Positions 30,798-39,517 of a stretch of 64,000 nt of DNA are shown here, piece by piece. The translations under genes and the position numbers were made by a program. Numbering within the stretch: position 1 is the first letter of the stretch; each line of letters begins with the position of its first letter. The stretch covers positions 1-64,000 of the forward strand of contig DATIPA010000256.1 in assembly GCA_035472475.1 (NCBI GenBank), given 5' to 3'. The notes below the pieces were generated by a model, which did no database searches, was not told the DNA's origin, and was given only the letters and a program-made list of their open reading frames with translations. Source of the stretch: JAFAXD01 sp035472475. Lineage in GTDB: Bacteria; Pseudomonadota; Alphaproteobacteria; Rhizobiales; Xanthobacteraceae.

Positions 30798-31196
30798 ATG
30801 GCCCTCACCGAGGACGAGAAGACGCTGATCCGCGAGTACCTCGGCTGGGGCGCGCGGTTCGGGCAGACGGACAACGCGCTCGAGCGCGCCATGTCCGCGC
30901 TGGAGACGTCCGCCTCGGAACTGGCCCGCACCCGCGTCCACCTCGCCGAACTGGCGCGGATCGACGCCGCGATCACTGCCTGCGAGGCCCGCTTCAAGGC
31001 CGATCAGGTCGGCACGATCAAGCTCAGCGAGAGCGAGCTGGCGCGGCTCCGTTCCCGGGGCTCGGAACGAGTGGGGCGGCTCGCTCGCCAGCTCACCGTG
31101 GAGACCCGAGGCGATCCATTCCGGCCCGGCGGCTCCGCCTGGCGCGGCACCTTCACCGGCCCCATCGGAGGGGGCAACGCCCAGATGCAAGGCTGA
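30798..31196 (+). CDS. Helical head-region protein
   Basis: 132 residues from ATG 30798. Helical N-terminal two thirds (MALTEDEKTLIREYLGWGAR, ALERAMSALETSASELARTR), and a Gly/Arg-rich end. EYLGWGARFGQ resembles the start of small phage head-joining proteins but this is weak. 31197-31277 contains no gene or recognised site except GAGGA before the next start. Confidence 0.5.
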   Translation: MALTEDEKTLIREYLGWGARFGQTDNALERAMSALETSASELARTRVHLAELARIDAAITACEARFKADQVGTIKLSESELARLRSRGSERVGRLARQLTVETRGDPFRPGGSAWRGTFTGPIGGGNAQMQG

Positions 31197-31277
31197 CCCA
31201 CCTTCCGGCGGCGGGCGGCGCGCATACCGCTCCAGTGCAAACTGCTCGCCGTCGGGACTTTTCAACACGAGGACCAC

Positions 31278-32000
31278 ATGACCACCGCACAGTGCAGCTA
31301 CGGCCGACCACCCGACATGACCCAATCTGAAGCCACAGCCGCGCAGCGCACGTGGGCCTTCCATCTGGTCAAGAGCGCCGACTCGACCGACGCCACCGGC
31401 CTGACCCCGGTGATGACGATCAGCAAGGCCGGCGCCGCGTTCGCCGCGGTCAACGGCTCGACCGCGATCACCGAGCTCACCAACGGCTGGTACCAGGTCG
31501 TGCACGCCGCGGCCGACCTCGACACAATCGGCTCGCTGTCGTTCCGTGTCGCTGTTGCGACTGCGGACACGCTCAACTGCTCATGCCAGGTGGATGCGCT
31601 CGATCGCAACATCGCGACGGTCAACCCGAGCACCGGCGGGATCGACGCCGGCTCGTTCACTGCGGCGGCGTTGGCGGCGATCTCGGTGCCGCTGGTCACG
31701 GTCAGCCCGGCGACGGTCCTGGTCACCACGGCCACGGCCGATCCTGCGATCTCGATGGTCAAGGCCGTCGACTGCACGGTGAACGTGACCGGCACGTTCG
31801 GCTCCGGTTCGGCGCAGGTGCAGACCACCGAGGATCCCACGGTCGTGACCCCGACCTGGACCAACAGCGGGTCCGCGCTGACCAGCAATGGCTCCGTCGT
31901 GGTGACCGGCCCGCACAACGCGGTGCGCGTGCACTGGACCGGCGCGACATCGCCGAGCATCGCGATCGTATTCACGATCCGCAAGCCAGCGGGGACCTGA
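31278..32000 (+). CDS. Beta-rich virion protein
   Basis: 240 residues from ATG 31278 (GAGGA upstream). Residues 30-110 (TPVMTISKAGAAFAAVNG, TELTNGWYQVVHAAADLD, SLSFRVAVATADTLNCSC) match a domain often found in phage structural proteins of the form iSKdGgxfaxxnGtxtEixnGWY. C-terminal part is an Ig-like strand pattern rich in Thr/Val. Likely a head decoration or tail-associated protein. Confidence 0.6.
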   Translation: MTTAQCSYGRPPDMTQSEATAAQRTWAFHLVKSADSTDATGLTPVMTISKAGAAFAAVNGSTAITELTNGWYQVVHAAADLDTIGSLSFRVAVATADTLNCSCQVDALDRNIATVNPSTGGIDAGSFTAAALAAISVPLVTVSPATVLVTTATADPAISMVKAVDCTVNVTGTFGSGSAQVQTTEDPTVVTPTWTNSGSALTSNGSVVVTGPHNAVRVHWTGATSPSIAIVFTIRKPAGT

Positions 32001-32006
32001 GCGAAC

Positions 32007-32513
32007 GTGACCACGCCCGTCCTCACCGGCTCGGCCACGCTGGATCCCGCGATCCTGGTGGATTCGCTCGTGCCCGACGTGATCGACGGGCTGCGCGAGG
32101 AGCTCCAACCCACGTTCGGGATCCGCGCCTACCGCGCCTACCGCGTGGTCCGCACGTGGTCGGGGCGCGTGGCCGGCGATGGGACTTCGATCGACGTCGG
32201 TGCCGAGCTGCGCCCGCAGCCGCGGGTCAAGGTCTGGGACGGGCTCCAATTCACGCAGGCGATCTGCGGGATCCGCGAACTGGGCGACGTCAAGCTCACC
32301 GAGGTCTCGCTGACCTACACGGACGCGGACCTGACCGGCCAGCCGCTCGCGCGCAACCAGGAGATGTTCCTGGCGATCGGCGAGGCCAACGGCCAGGGCT
32401 CGCCGCTGCGGGTCTGGTGCCACACGCAGCCCCCGTTCATCGACCGCGAGAAGGACATGGGCTGGGTGCTGCATCTCCGGCGGGTGGAGGCCGCGCCGCC
32501 ATGGACGCCGTGA
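32007..32513 (+). CDS. Neck/head-tail connector-region protein
   Basis: 168 residues from GTG 32007. Contains LVPDVIDGLREELQPTFGIR, a beta centre (RVVRTWSGRVAGDGTSIDVG, RELGDVKLTEVSLTYT) and WCHTQPPFIDREKDMGWVLH. Position between capsid genes and the gp10-like protein fits a connector. Family not recognised. Confidence 0.55.
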   Translation: MTTPVLTGSATLDPAILVDSLVPDVIDGLREELQPTFGIRAYRAYRVVRTWSGRVAGDGTSIDVGAELRPQPRVKVWDGLQFTQAICGIRELGDVKLTEVSLTYTDADLTGQPLARNQEMFLAIGEANGQGSPLRVWCHTQPPFIDREKDMGWVLHLRRVEAAPPWTP

Positions 32514-32527
32514 GCATGAGCGGCATG

Positions 32528-32794
32528 CTAGGTCTGGGACCGCTCGCGACGAATGGCCGCGCGGGTCGCCTTGGCACGAGCCTTGAGGTCCTTGGCCATC
32601 TCGGCGACCAACGCGGCGGGGTCAACCTCGTCGGTCTCGCGCACAACGCGCACCGCCATCGATCCCATGCTCGACATGGAGACGGTCACGCCGTACGTCG
32701 TGACGACCTCTTCGCCGCGTACATCGTCCCACGACTTGGGTGCCACCTCGCAGCCGAGGGCCCGGAAGTTCTTCATCAGGTCCGTTTGCGTCAT
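32528..32794 (-). CDS. Minus-strand single gene (early-type insert 2)
   Basis: 88 residues from ATG 32794, leaderless. DLMKNFRALGCEVAPKSWDD, a beta pair (EVVTTYGVTVSMSSMGSMAV) and a C-terminal basic helix (AEMAKDLKARAKATRAAIRR). No family recognised. It lies alone between two forward neck genes, with its own operator-bearing promoter. Confidence 0.6.
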   Translation of the reverse strand: MTQTDLMKNFRALGCEVAPKSWDDVRGEEVVTTYGVTVSMSSMGSMAVRVVRETDEVDPAALVAEMAKDLKARAKATRAAIRRERSQT

Positions 32795-32828
32795 GCCCTC
32801 AACATAGCATCGCTACAAACTATGTCAA
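32795..32828 (-). promoter_or_regulatory. Minus-strand leaderless promoter with operator
   Basis: Minus strand: TTGACA (32828-32823), 16-base spacer, TATGTT (32806-32801), 6 bases to ATG 32794. Operator GTAGCGATGCTAT (32816-32804), one mismatch. The spacer TAGTTTGTAGC is shared with the 215 and 28414 promoters. Confidence 0.78.
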
Positions 32829-32837
32829 TGGGGATTC

Positions 32838-33431
32838 GTGAGCTCGGTGATTGAGGTCGAGCTCAAGGACTTGCCGGCGGCGCTGGACTCGTGCGAACGC
32901 AATGTCCGGCGGGCGATCGCGCGCGGCGCGTTGGCGGGAGCGCACCGCGGCCGGGCGCTGATCGTCAAGCGGACCCCGGTCGACATGGGGCCCTTGAAGG
33001 CCGAGTGGCGGGTCAAACCCGGCGCGGTCGACTTCGAGTCCGGCATGGGCGAGGTGCTGGCCACGCTCGTCAACGACTCGAAGTACATCGGTCCGGTCGA
33101 GAATGGCGCGCGCCCGCACCCGGTCTCGCCTGAGGGCTGGGCGGCGATCTACGAGTGGGTCCGTCGGCACTACCGGGGCAGTAAGTCCGAAGGCTACAAG
33201 CTCGGCGGTAAGGGCCGCATGCGTCGGCAGGGGGCTGGCGCGGACCCGAACCGGCCGTTCCACGGCAGCGATCCAGAGATCGAGGCGATTACCAACGCGA
33301 TCGTGTGGAAGATCCGCACGCAGGGCCAGAAGGCCACCTACTTCGTCAGGAACAGCCTGGAGGATCTCAAGGCGGTGATGATAGACGAGCTCAACCGCGC
33401 GCTGGCTCACGCGCAGGACGGTGGGGCATGA
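32838..33431 (+). CDS. HK97 gp10-like neck protein
   Basis: 197 residues from GTG 32838. IVKRTPVDMGPLKAEWRV, SKYIGPVENGARPHPVSPEG and IYEWVRRHY are hallmarks of the gp10-like/head-closure family that links head and tail; C-terminal helix LEDLKAVMIDELNRAL. Normal size. Confidence 0.75.
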   Translation: MSSVIEVELKDLPAALDSCERNVRRAIARGALAGAHRGRALIVKRTPVDMGPLKAEWRVKPGAVDFESGMGEVLATLVNDSKYIGPVENGARPHPVSPEGWAAIYEWVRRHYRGSKSEGYKLGGKGRMRRQGAGADPNRPFHGSDPEIEAITNAIVWKIRTQGQKATYFVRNSLEDLKAVMIDELNRALAHAQDGGA

Positions 33432-33436
33432 GCGGG

Positions 33437-33631
33437 CTACTCGTCCTCCTCATCGCTCTCGGTCTCATGCTTGCCAGTCGGGCTGTCGCGGCAGATGCCA
33501 GCAAGGCACTTTTCGCACAGGTCTTTGCCGCAGTGCACGCAGTAATCGTGCATGTTGGACTGCCCGGCCCAGGGGCCTGTCGTGATCCTGGGTGGCGCGG
33601 CGCGGCAACTCTCGCATGGTCGGTCGGACAT
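33437..33631 (-). CDS. Minus-strand zinc-type protein (early-type insert 3)
   Basis: 64 residues from ATG 33631, leaderless. RPCESCRAAPP then CVHCGKDLCEKCLAGIC gives six Cys in a double zinc-knuckle arrangement, ending in an acidic tail (ETESDEEDE). Very like the CxxC proteins of the left early region, which supports an early-type origin for this insert. Confidence 0.65.
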   Translation of the reverse strand: MSDRPCESCRAAPPRITTGPWAGQSNMHDYCVHCGKDLCEKCLAGICRDSPTGKHETESDEEDE

Positions 33632-33666
33632 GCCGGCACTGTAGCGTATCTACAAACCGGAGTCAA
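33632..33666 (-). promoter_or_regulatory. Minus-strand leaderless promoter with perfect operator
   Basis: Minus strand: TTGACT (33666-33661), 17-base spacer, TACAGT (33643-33638), 6 bases to ATG 33631. Operator GTAGATACGCTAC (33653-33641). Confidence 0.75.
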
Positions 33667-33669
33667 GCC

Positions 33670-34329
33670 GTGACCGCCGTGGTTCGCATCGCCGCGCTCG
33701 AGGCGTTCACGGCGCTGATCGAGCAGCAGATCCCGGCGCTCGCCGGCCGGACGTGCGCAGGACAGGCGCCGAGTTCCGAGCTGGAGGAGATCCCGAACCT
33801 CTCGATCGAGCCGTCGCGATGGACCTACGAGATGGACTCGGTCGGAGATGCGACGCAGGTAGCGCTCCTCCCCGGCAACGTCGCGGTGTGGGACGTCGGC
33901 TACCACGAGGGCACGTGCGCGGTGTCGATCCTCGCCAGCTCGCCGCGCCAGCGCGCGCTGCTAGAACAGCAGGTGCTCGATCTGTTCCTCAGCGCCAAGC
34001 ACCCGCTCACCGGCATGCGGCAGCCGGGCTGCCTCTCGTTCCTGATCAGCTCGTGCCCGGAGGTCGGGCAGTTCGCCAGCCTGTTCTTCCTGGAAGACGA
34101 TGCCTGGGTCGAGACGCTCGCGCTCGACCGGCGGTACGAGTCGCGGATCGGCGTGGGCTGCTGGATCCCGGCGCTCGTGCTCGAAACCCCGGTCTACGAG
34201 ATCCAGACGCTCCAGCTCGCGGTGGGCGCGTCCACCACCACCGACCCGGCGGCAGACCCGGCGCCCCCCACCCTCGAGCCGCTCGAGCTCGTGACCATCA
34301 ACGCGGATGGCTCGGTCAGCCCAGCCTGA
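33670..34329 (+). CDS. Tail terminator/neck protein
   Basis: 219 residues from GTG 33670. IAALEAFTALIEQQIPALAG, an SRWTYEMDSVG block, VGYHEGTCAVSILASSPRQR and a C-terminal WIPALVLETPVYEIQTLQL. Location immediately before the tail sheath and the size point to a tail-completion protein. Family recognised only by position and style. Confidence 0.6.
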   Translation: MTAVVRIAALEAFTALIEQQIPALAGRTCAGQAPSSELEEIPNLSIEPSRWTYEMDSVGDATQVALLPGNVAVWDVGYHEGTCAVSILASSPRQRALLEQQVLDLFLSAKHPLTGMRQPGCLSFLISSCPEVGQFASLFFLEDDAWVETLALDRRYESRIGVGCWIPALVLETPVYEIQTLQLAVGASTTTDPAADPAPPTLEPLELVTINADGSVSPA

Positions 34330-34338
34330 AAGGCGCAC

Positions 34339-35907
34339 ATGTCGACGGACGTCACCTTCACCACGAACCCCAGCGACTACCAGAAGCTCGAGGGGCTCTA
34401 CGTCGCCGAGCGCGGGCCGACCGGGTTCATCCGCGCGGCGGACCTCTCGACCACGGGTCTGGCGGCGCGGTGCGTGCGCGGCCCTGATGCGCCGCAGGTC
34501 ATCACCAACGTGGGCCGCTTCCTGGACATCTATGGCGCGCGCGATTTCGGCGCCGGCGGCGCGGTCATCGGGCAAGCATGGGCGGCGCTGTTGAACAAAG
34601 CGTTCGGCACGCTCGTGATCCAGCGCGTGCGCGCCTCGGATGCGGTCGCCGCGAGCTTCACGCTGGAGACCGCGGCCGGCGGCGCTGGCACCGCGGTGCT
34701 GCGCGTGGACGCCTCGAGCGTGGGCCTATGGGGAAACAACGTCTCGGTGAACGTGTCCGCCGCCACCGACGCGAACGCGAACCATTTCAACCTGACCGCG
34801 CAGTACCTCGGCAAGCAGTTCGTGTTCCCGAACATCGACATCTCGGCGACGAACGTCGACAACACGGCGCTCGTCATCGGCTCGGACGTCGCCACGGTCA
34901 TCACGCTCACCAAGCTGGCCAACGGCCGGCCGGTGAACACCACGGCGAGTACGGACGGCGCCGACGCGAACGCGTTCATCGCGCTCGGGCAGACGGCGAT
35001 CGCGGGCTTCACCGGCGTCGCGGGCACCGAGGGCACGCTCGCAGTCACCGACTACAACGCGGGCGTGAACACTCTGGCTGCGTTCCCGGGCGTGTCGGTC
35101 GTGCTGGTCCCGGAGATCGTGGCCGGCTCGGCTGCCACCTTCCACTCGAACCTCGTCACGCTCTCGTCCACCGTGGCGGACCGGATCTTCTTGACCTGGG
35201 CGCAGGCTCACGGCCAAAGCGTTAGCACCGAGGTGACGCAGGTCGGCACGCAGATCACCACGCGAACCGACCGGATCGTGTGGTGTTACAACAGCCCATT
35301 CACGATCGACCCATCGACGAGCCAGGAACTCCAGCAAGGGCCGCACGTCTGGCTCGGGTCGATCCTCTCGCAGGTGGACGTGGACATCCATGCCGGCTCG
35401 TTCCAGACGCAGGCTCTCCTCGCAGGCTGCACCCGAGTCACCAATACGTCCCTCACGCGCGGGGATCTGATCGCGCTCAAGAACGCAGGAATCTCGACGC
35501 TCGAGCGACTCAAGAACGGGTTCCAGTTCCGATCTGCGGTCACCACGAGCCTCACGCCGGGCAAGACGGAGCTGGCGCGGCGTCGCATGGCCGACTTCCT
35601 CCAGCTGTCGGCCGCCGATCGTCTGGTGACCTACGTCAAAGGGAAGAACGTGCCGGAGACACGCGCGCTTATGGGCAGCGAGCTCACAGCATTCTCGGTC
35701 GGACTGCAGGTCGCCGGCCGCGTGATCGCGAAGGACGACCCGACGGCCGGCAAGGGCTTCAGCGTCGATCAGGTAACTGGCAATACGCCGGCGCAGCGCG
35801 CGCAAGGCGAGGAGCACATCCTCTGGAGGGTGCGCCTGATCGGCCACATGCTCGCGCTGGTGTTCGATACCGACATTTCGACCGGCACCGTGGTCCAAAC
35901 GCAGTAG
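34339..35907 (+). CDS. Tail sheath protein
   Basis: 522 residues from ATG 34339. N-terminal GPTGFIRAADLSTTGLAARC and RFLDIYGARDFGAGGAVIGQ; a Thr/Ala/Asn-rich middle; then PGVSVVLVPEIVAGSAATF and the conserved C-terminal sheath region with RTDRIVWCYNSPFTID, VDVDIHAGSFQTQA and RLIGHMLALVFDTDIST. Contractile sheath of a myovirus, followed directly by the tube gene. Confidence 0.9.
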   Translation: MSTDVTFTTNPSDYQKLEGLYVAERGPTGFIRAADLSTTGLAARCVRGPDAPQVITNVGRFLDIYGARDFGAGGAVIGQAWAALLNKAFGTLVIQRVRASDAVAASFTLETAAGGAGTAVLRVDASSVGLWGNNVSVNVSAATDANANHFNLTAQYLGKQFVFPNIDISATNVDNTALVIGSDVATVITLTKLANGRPVNTTASTDGADANAFIALGQTAIAGFTGVAGTEGTLAVTDYNAGVNTLAAFPGVSVVLVPEIVAGSAATFHSNLVTLSSTVADRIFLTWAQAHGQSVSTEVTQVGTQITTRTDRIVWCYNSPFTIDPSTSQELQQGPHVWLGSILSQVDVDIHAGSFQTQALLAGCTRVTNTSLTRGDLIALKNAGISTLERLKNGFQFRSAVTTSLTPGKTELARRRMADFLQLSAADRLVTYVKGKNVPETRALMGSELTAFSVGLQVAGRVIAKDDPTAGKGFSVDQVTGNTPAQRAQGEEHILWRVRLIGHMLALVFDTDISTGTVVQTQ

Positions 35908-35925
35908 CCCCGAGGAGCAGCAGCC

Positions 35926-36369
35926 ATGTCAATCCGTACAAGAGGTCAAGGAGCGAACATCCGCATCGCGCGGAATGGCGTGGTCCTTGGCGGCACCATG
36001 ATCAAGGTCCGCGACTTCACGGCGACGCAGCGCGCGACGATCAACGAGGATGACTACCTCGGCGAGGACTTTACCGACCTCGACACGCAACACCACGGAT
36101 GGGACCTCGGGTTCACCGTCGACACGATCGACGCGGCGGCCACCGACTACACCGACGCGCAGATCAACGACTTCCTGGCGCACGCGCGGCCGGCGGACGT
36201 CACGATCACCGTGGTGCTCACGTTCGCCGACCCGACCGTGCGCGGCAAGGCGTGGGCGTACCACAGCGCGCAGCTGATCCAGAACGATGACGGGTTCGGC
36301 GGACGCAAGGAGCCCATCAAGGGCAAGTTCAGCGGCAAGTGCCAACGCCGCACGCCCGTCTCGATCTGA
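35926..36369 (+). CDS. Tail tube protein
   Basis: 147 residues from ATG 35926 (GAGGAGCAG upstream). Beta-barrel pattern: NIRIARNGVVLGGTMIKVRD, DTQHHGWDLGFTVDTIDA, DVTITVVLTFADPTV, with DDGFGGRKEPIKGKFSGK at the end. Small tube proteins of contractile tails stack inside the sheath. Strongly supported by order sheath-tube-chaperones-tape measure. Confidence 0.85.
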   Translation: MSIRTRGQGANIRIARNGVVLGGTMIKVRDFTATQRATINEDDYLGEDFTDLDTQHHGWDLGFTVDTIDAAATDYTDAQINDFLAHARPADVTITVVLTFADPTVRGKAWAYHSAQLIQNDDGFGGRKEPIKGKFSGKCQRRTPVSI

Positions 36370-36414
36370 ACCGAGCCGGCGCGGATCCGCCGGCAAGCAC
36401 AGGAGCATGGAGCA

Positions 36415-36636
36415 ATGGAGCGGATCGAATCACCATTCGAGAAGGAACTGAGCAGTCTCATAAATCGGCACAGTCAAGAGCAAGCGTCGAACACGCCGGA
36501 TTTCATCCTGACCCAATATCTGATCGGATGCCTAGCGGTGTTCACAACGGCGACGCAGCAGCGTGAAACCTGGTACGGGCGCGACGCACGACCATCGCCC
36601 GCCGAAGGCAGCGGGGCCGTGGAGGTCCGGCGATGA
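36415..36636 (+). CDS. Conserved small tail-region protein
   Basis: 73 residues from ATG 36415 (GGAG upstream). FEKELSSLINRHSQE-x-ASNTPDFILTQYLIGC is a sequence type I have seen as a stand-alone short protein in many actinobacteriophage and proteobacterial phage genomes; no function is known. Confidence 0.65.
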   Translation: MERIESPFEKELSSLINRHSQEQASNTPDFILTQYLIGCLAVFTTATQQRETWYGRDARPSPAEGSGAVEVRR

Positions 36637-37202
36637 GCGGCGCGATCAAGCCGGCGAAGCCAGCAGGCCCGCCCCAGATGCCGGATGCACTCGCCGCGTT
36701 CTCGGCTGCGCTCGCACTGCGCTTCCCCGGCGTCGAGGTCAAGCGCTACGTCCTGCCGCGCATCGTCACGCAGTGCCGCGAGGTGTTCATCCGCGCGCTG
36801 ACCAGCGAGGACATCATCATGGCCGCGTCGTTCGCCGACTCGCTGATGTCGGCCAACGAGAAGTCCAGCATTAAGCTCTCGAATGCGGCCGAGGAGCGCG
36901 AGTGTGTGCGGGTCGCGATCGTCGGGTTCGGCGATGCCGAGCACCTCGGCACGGACAACCGAGGGCCGATCTGGGGCGCGGTCACCTACCGCCATGTGAA
37001 CATGGACGGCGTGCCGCTCGGCGAGATCAACGGCTGGCCGAAGCGGATGTGGGACGCGTTCGCCCGGTACTACAACGACGTGAACGGGCTGCCCATCGAG
37101 GAATTTCTCGAGGGGATCCGGGAGGCGCAGATCGTCGGCGCGTTCGCACCTCCGACAAGCGGGATCCCCGCAAGCGCCTCGCCTGGGAGGCTCGCCGGCT
37201 AG
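36633..37202 (+). CDS. Tail assembly chaperone (short form)
   Basis: 189 residues (ATGA overlap). Helical: DALAAFSAALALRFPGVEV, VFIRALTSEDIIMAASFADS, GWPKRMWDAFARYYNDVNG. Its last 45 codons overlap a second frame that carries the continuation domain. In the G/GT system the short form coats the tape measure during tail assembly. Confidence 0.75.
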   Translation: MSGAIKPAKPAGPPQMPDALAAFSAALALRFPGVEVKRYVLPRIVTQCREVFIRALTSEDIIMAASFADSLMSANEKSSIKLSNAAEERECVRVAIVGFGDAEHLGTDNRGPIWGAVTYRHVNMDGVPLGEINGWPKRMWDAFARYYNDVNGLPIEEFLEGIREAQIVGAFAPPTSGIPASASPGRLAG

Positions 37203-37366
37203 CCCACCGCGAATACACCCGGCTCTACTGGCACGGTTGGCCAGGCACCCTCGCCGAGTTTCTCCTCCTGACCCTCACCGACCGCTGGCTCGCGAATGAC
37301 TCCCTCACCGAGCTGGTCGAGATCTCCAACGAAAAGGGTTCGACCCGACCGCGCGACGACCGCTGA
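36633..37366 (+). CDS. Tail assembly chaperone, -1 frameshift fusion
   Basis: A -1 shift before 37200 joins the short chaperone to the frame ending 37366, which reads RKRLAWEARRLAHREYTRLY, WPGTLAEFLLLTLTDRWLAN and VEISNEKGSTRPRDDR. This second domain has no start of its own. A likely slip point is the run of four C at 37166-37169, where CCC in the 0 frame can re-pair as CCC in the -1 frame, but no canonical heptamer is obvious. Such fusions are made in low ratio in most long-tailed phages. Confidence 0.65.
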
Positions 37367-37368
37367 CT

Positions 37369-39288
37369 ATGGCGACCGAGACCAACTACTCCGTGAACGT
37401 CAAGTACGCGGTCGACAACCGCGGCGGCCGGAAGGGTACGTCCGAGCTCAATGACGACGTGCGCAAGCTCGATGCGAGCACGCGGTCCGCCGGCGACTCA
37501 TTCGGCGTGCTCGGCGTGGCCGCGGCGGCAGCGTTCGGGTTCGCGGTGCACAAGGCCGAGGACGCGCTGATCGGGTTCAACTCGCGCGTCGAGGCGAGCA
37601 AGATCTCCCTCGCCGCGATGGTCCAGGGTTTCAAGGGCGGCGAATGGAGCGCCGCGCAGGACAACGCGACGCGGATGTACGACGAATTCCAGAAGTTCTC
37701 GGTCCAGACGCCGGTGACCACGCAGGACATCATGATGTTCGGCAAGAGCGTGGCGGCGGCGACGTTCGCGGCCGGCGGCTCGATCAAGGACCTGACCGCG
37801 ATCACCGAGCAGGGCGTGATCAGTGCGAAGGCGTACGGCGAGGAATCTACGCTCGCCAGCCTGCAGCTCTCCGAGATGGTCATGGGCAACGTGACGTCCC
37901 GGATGCGGTTCGCGAAGATCATCCTCGGGCTGGCGAAGATGGACGAGGAACATTTCAAGGCCCTTTCCGGCGAGCAACGCATCAAGGTCGTGCGCGGCGT
38001 GCTCGAGGGCGACTCGATGAAGAATGCGCGCGATGCGCTCGGCGAGAGTTGGGAAGGCGTAACATCGACCTTCAAGGACAAGCTGCAGATCGTGTTTGGT
38101 ACCGCCGGGAAATCCCTGTTCGACGTGATGAAGGTCGAGATCAAGAGCTGGAACCAATGGCTCGACGCCAACCAGGTTCGGATCGACCACATGGTGCACA
38201 GCCTTTCCGAGGGTCTGATGACCGGGTTCGGCGTGGTCAAGGATGCCGTAAGCCTGCTGGTCACCCACGCCGACACGATCATGGCGATGGGCAAGATCTG
38301 GCTGGCGGTGAAGATCGGCGGGATGCTCGGCGGGAAGACCGGAGAAGGTAGTACCGGGCTTGTCAAGAGCGGCTCGGCACTCATGGCGTGGGGCCGCGGC
38401 GCGCGCGACAGCTACGACGAGGAAGGAAACTATGTCTACGAGAAAGCCGGCGCCGGACGACAGAATGTCTCCCTTAAGAGCGCCGCGGCCAATGCTGGGT
38501 TGATCGCGCAGTCCGCGGCGGTCGGCTATGCGCTCGGCTCGCTGATCAACGACGCGACCGGCGCATCGCATACCCTGGCCAACCTCGCATTGAGCAAGAC
38601 GGATCTGGCGTTCGAACGCGTAAACCACGCAAGCGAGCGGCTCACCACCGCCTTCGAGAGCGCGGCGGCGCGGATGAAGGGACCGACTGCACTCTCCAAC
38701 CTGCAGGGCTCGGTCGACGACTATCACGAGCAGGCCCGACTGGCCGGCAAGGTGCTCCATGCCATGGAGAAGGCGCGCACGCCGGAAGATCTGCAGGCAG
38801 TCCGCAAGGCCCAGGAGAACCTCGACGCCGCTGGAGTTGGACGAGACGATGTCAGCAAGGCCGGCGGGCTTCGAGGCTTCATCGACGCAATGAACGATAA
38901 GGCGACGCAGCTGGCATTCAAGCAGTCTCAGCTGACCGTGCAGGGGCAGTACGAGCTGCAGTTCGGGATCCAGCACCTCACCGAGTACCAGGCGCAGACC
39001 CTCGACACCGCGCGGGCGCAGCAGGACGTGCTGACCTATATCAACTCGCACGGGATGAAGATCACCGACGAGGATCGAAGGAGCATCGTCGAGATCATCA
39101 AGAAAGACACGGAGGATCCCGAGGGCAAACACAAGAAGATGGCCGACAAGCCGAACGTCAACATCCACATCGCGCGCATCGAGGTGCAGAGCGATGACCC
39201 GGACCGGATGGCGTTCGGCCTGGTCGAGTTCTTCCGGGATGCCGCGAAGAACCCGTCGAGCGCGGTCAACGCGCTGAGGGAGGGCTAG
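37369..39288 (+). CDS. Tape measure protein
   Basis: 639 residues from ATG 37369, 3 bases after the chaperone fusion stop. Long helical protein with N-terminal YSVNVKYAVDNRGGRKGTSE, a hydrophobic segment (TIMAMGKIWLAVKIGGML) and extended coiled coil from residue 400 on. C-terminal motif DDPDRMAFGLVEFFRDAAK (about 608-626) recurs in the early protein at 11048. Length predicts a short tail, roughly 90-100 nm. Confidence 0.85.
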   Translation: MATETNYSVNVKYAVDNRGGRKGTSELNDDVRKLDASTRSAGDSFGVLGVAAAAAFGFAVHKAEDALIGFNSRVEASKISLAAMVQGFKGGEWSAAQDNATRMYDEFQKFSVQTPVTTQDIMMFGKSVAAATFAAGGSIKDLTAITEQGVISAKAYGEESTLASLQLSEMVMGNVTSRMRFAKIILGLAKMDEEHFKALSGEQRIKVVRGVLEGDSMKNARDALGESWEGVTSTFKDKLQIVFGTAGKSLFDVMKVEIKSWNQWLDANQVRIDHMVHSLSEGLMTGFGVVKDAVSLLVTHADTIMAMGKIWLAVKIGGMLGGKTGEGSTGLVKSGSALMAWGRGARDSYDEEGNYVYEKAGAGRQNVSLKSAAANAGLIAQSAAVGYALGSLINDATGASHTLANLALSKTDLAFERVNHASERLTTAFESAAARMKGPTALSNLQGSVDDYHEQARLAGKVLHAMEKARTPEDLQAVRKAQENLDAAGVGRDDVSKAGGLRGFIDAMNDKATQLAFKQSQLTVQGQYELQFGIQHLTEYQAQTLDTARAQQDVLTYINSHGMKITDEDRRSIVEIIKKDTEDPEGKHKKMADKPNVNIHIARIEVQSDDPDRMAFGLVEFFRDAAKNPSSAVNALREG

Positions 39289-39290
39289 TG

Positions 39291-39482
39291 CTACCGAACG
39301 CGCAGCCCCTCCAGGGCGCCAGGCCATTCCTCGTCGATCTCGAACTCGGGCGCCAGGCTTTCTGCATCTTCCAGATCGACGAGCATCCCGGCCAGGGATT
39401 CTGGGCTCAGCCGCGAAGCATAGCTCTGGATGCGGGCCTGGCGGTAAGCGGCCTTCTCTCGCTTTGTATGGTGGCGTGGCAT
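39291..39482 (-). CDS. Minus-strand single gene (early-type insert 4)
   Basis: 63 residues from ATG 39482, leaderless. Basic start MPRHHTKREKAAYRQARIQS, then helical LSPESLAGMLVDLEDAESLA and an acidic centre. Convergent with the tape measure gene, 2 bases between their stops. No family recognised. Confidence 0.55.
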   Translation of the reverse strand: MPRHHTKREKAAYRQARIQSYASRLSPESLAGMLVDLEDAESLAPEFEIDEEWPGALEGLRVR

Positions 39483-39517
39483 GAGACGTTTGTAGCACGA
39501 CTGCAGAGGATCGTCTA
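39483..39517 (-). promoter_or_regulatory. Minus-strand leaderless promoter with operator
   Basis: Minus strand: TAGACG (39517-39512), 17-base spacer, TACAAA (39494-39489), 6 bases to ATG 39482. Operator GCAGTCGTGCTAC (39504-39492), one mismatch. The forward GTG of the next tail gene is at 39518, one base away. Confidence 0.68.
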
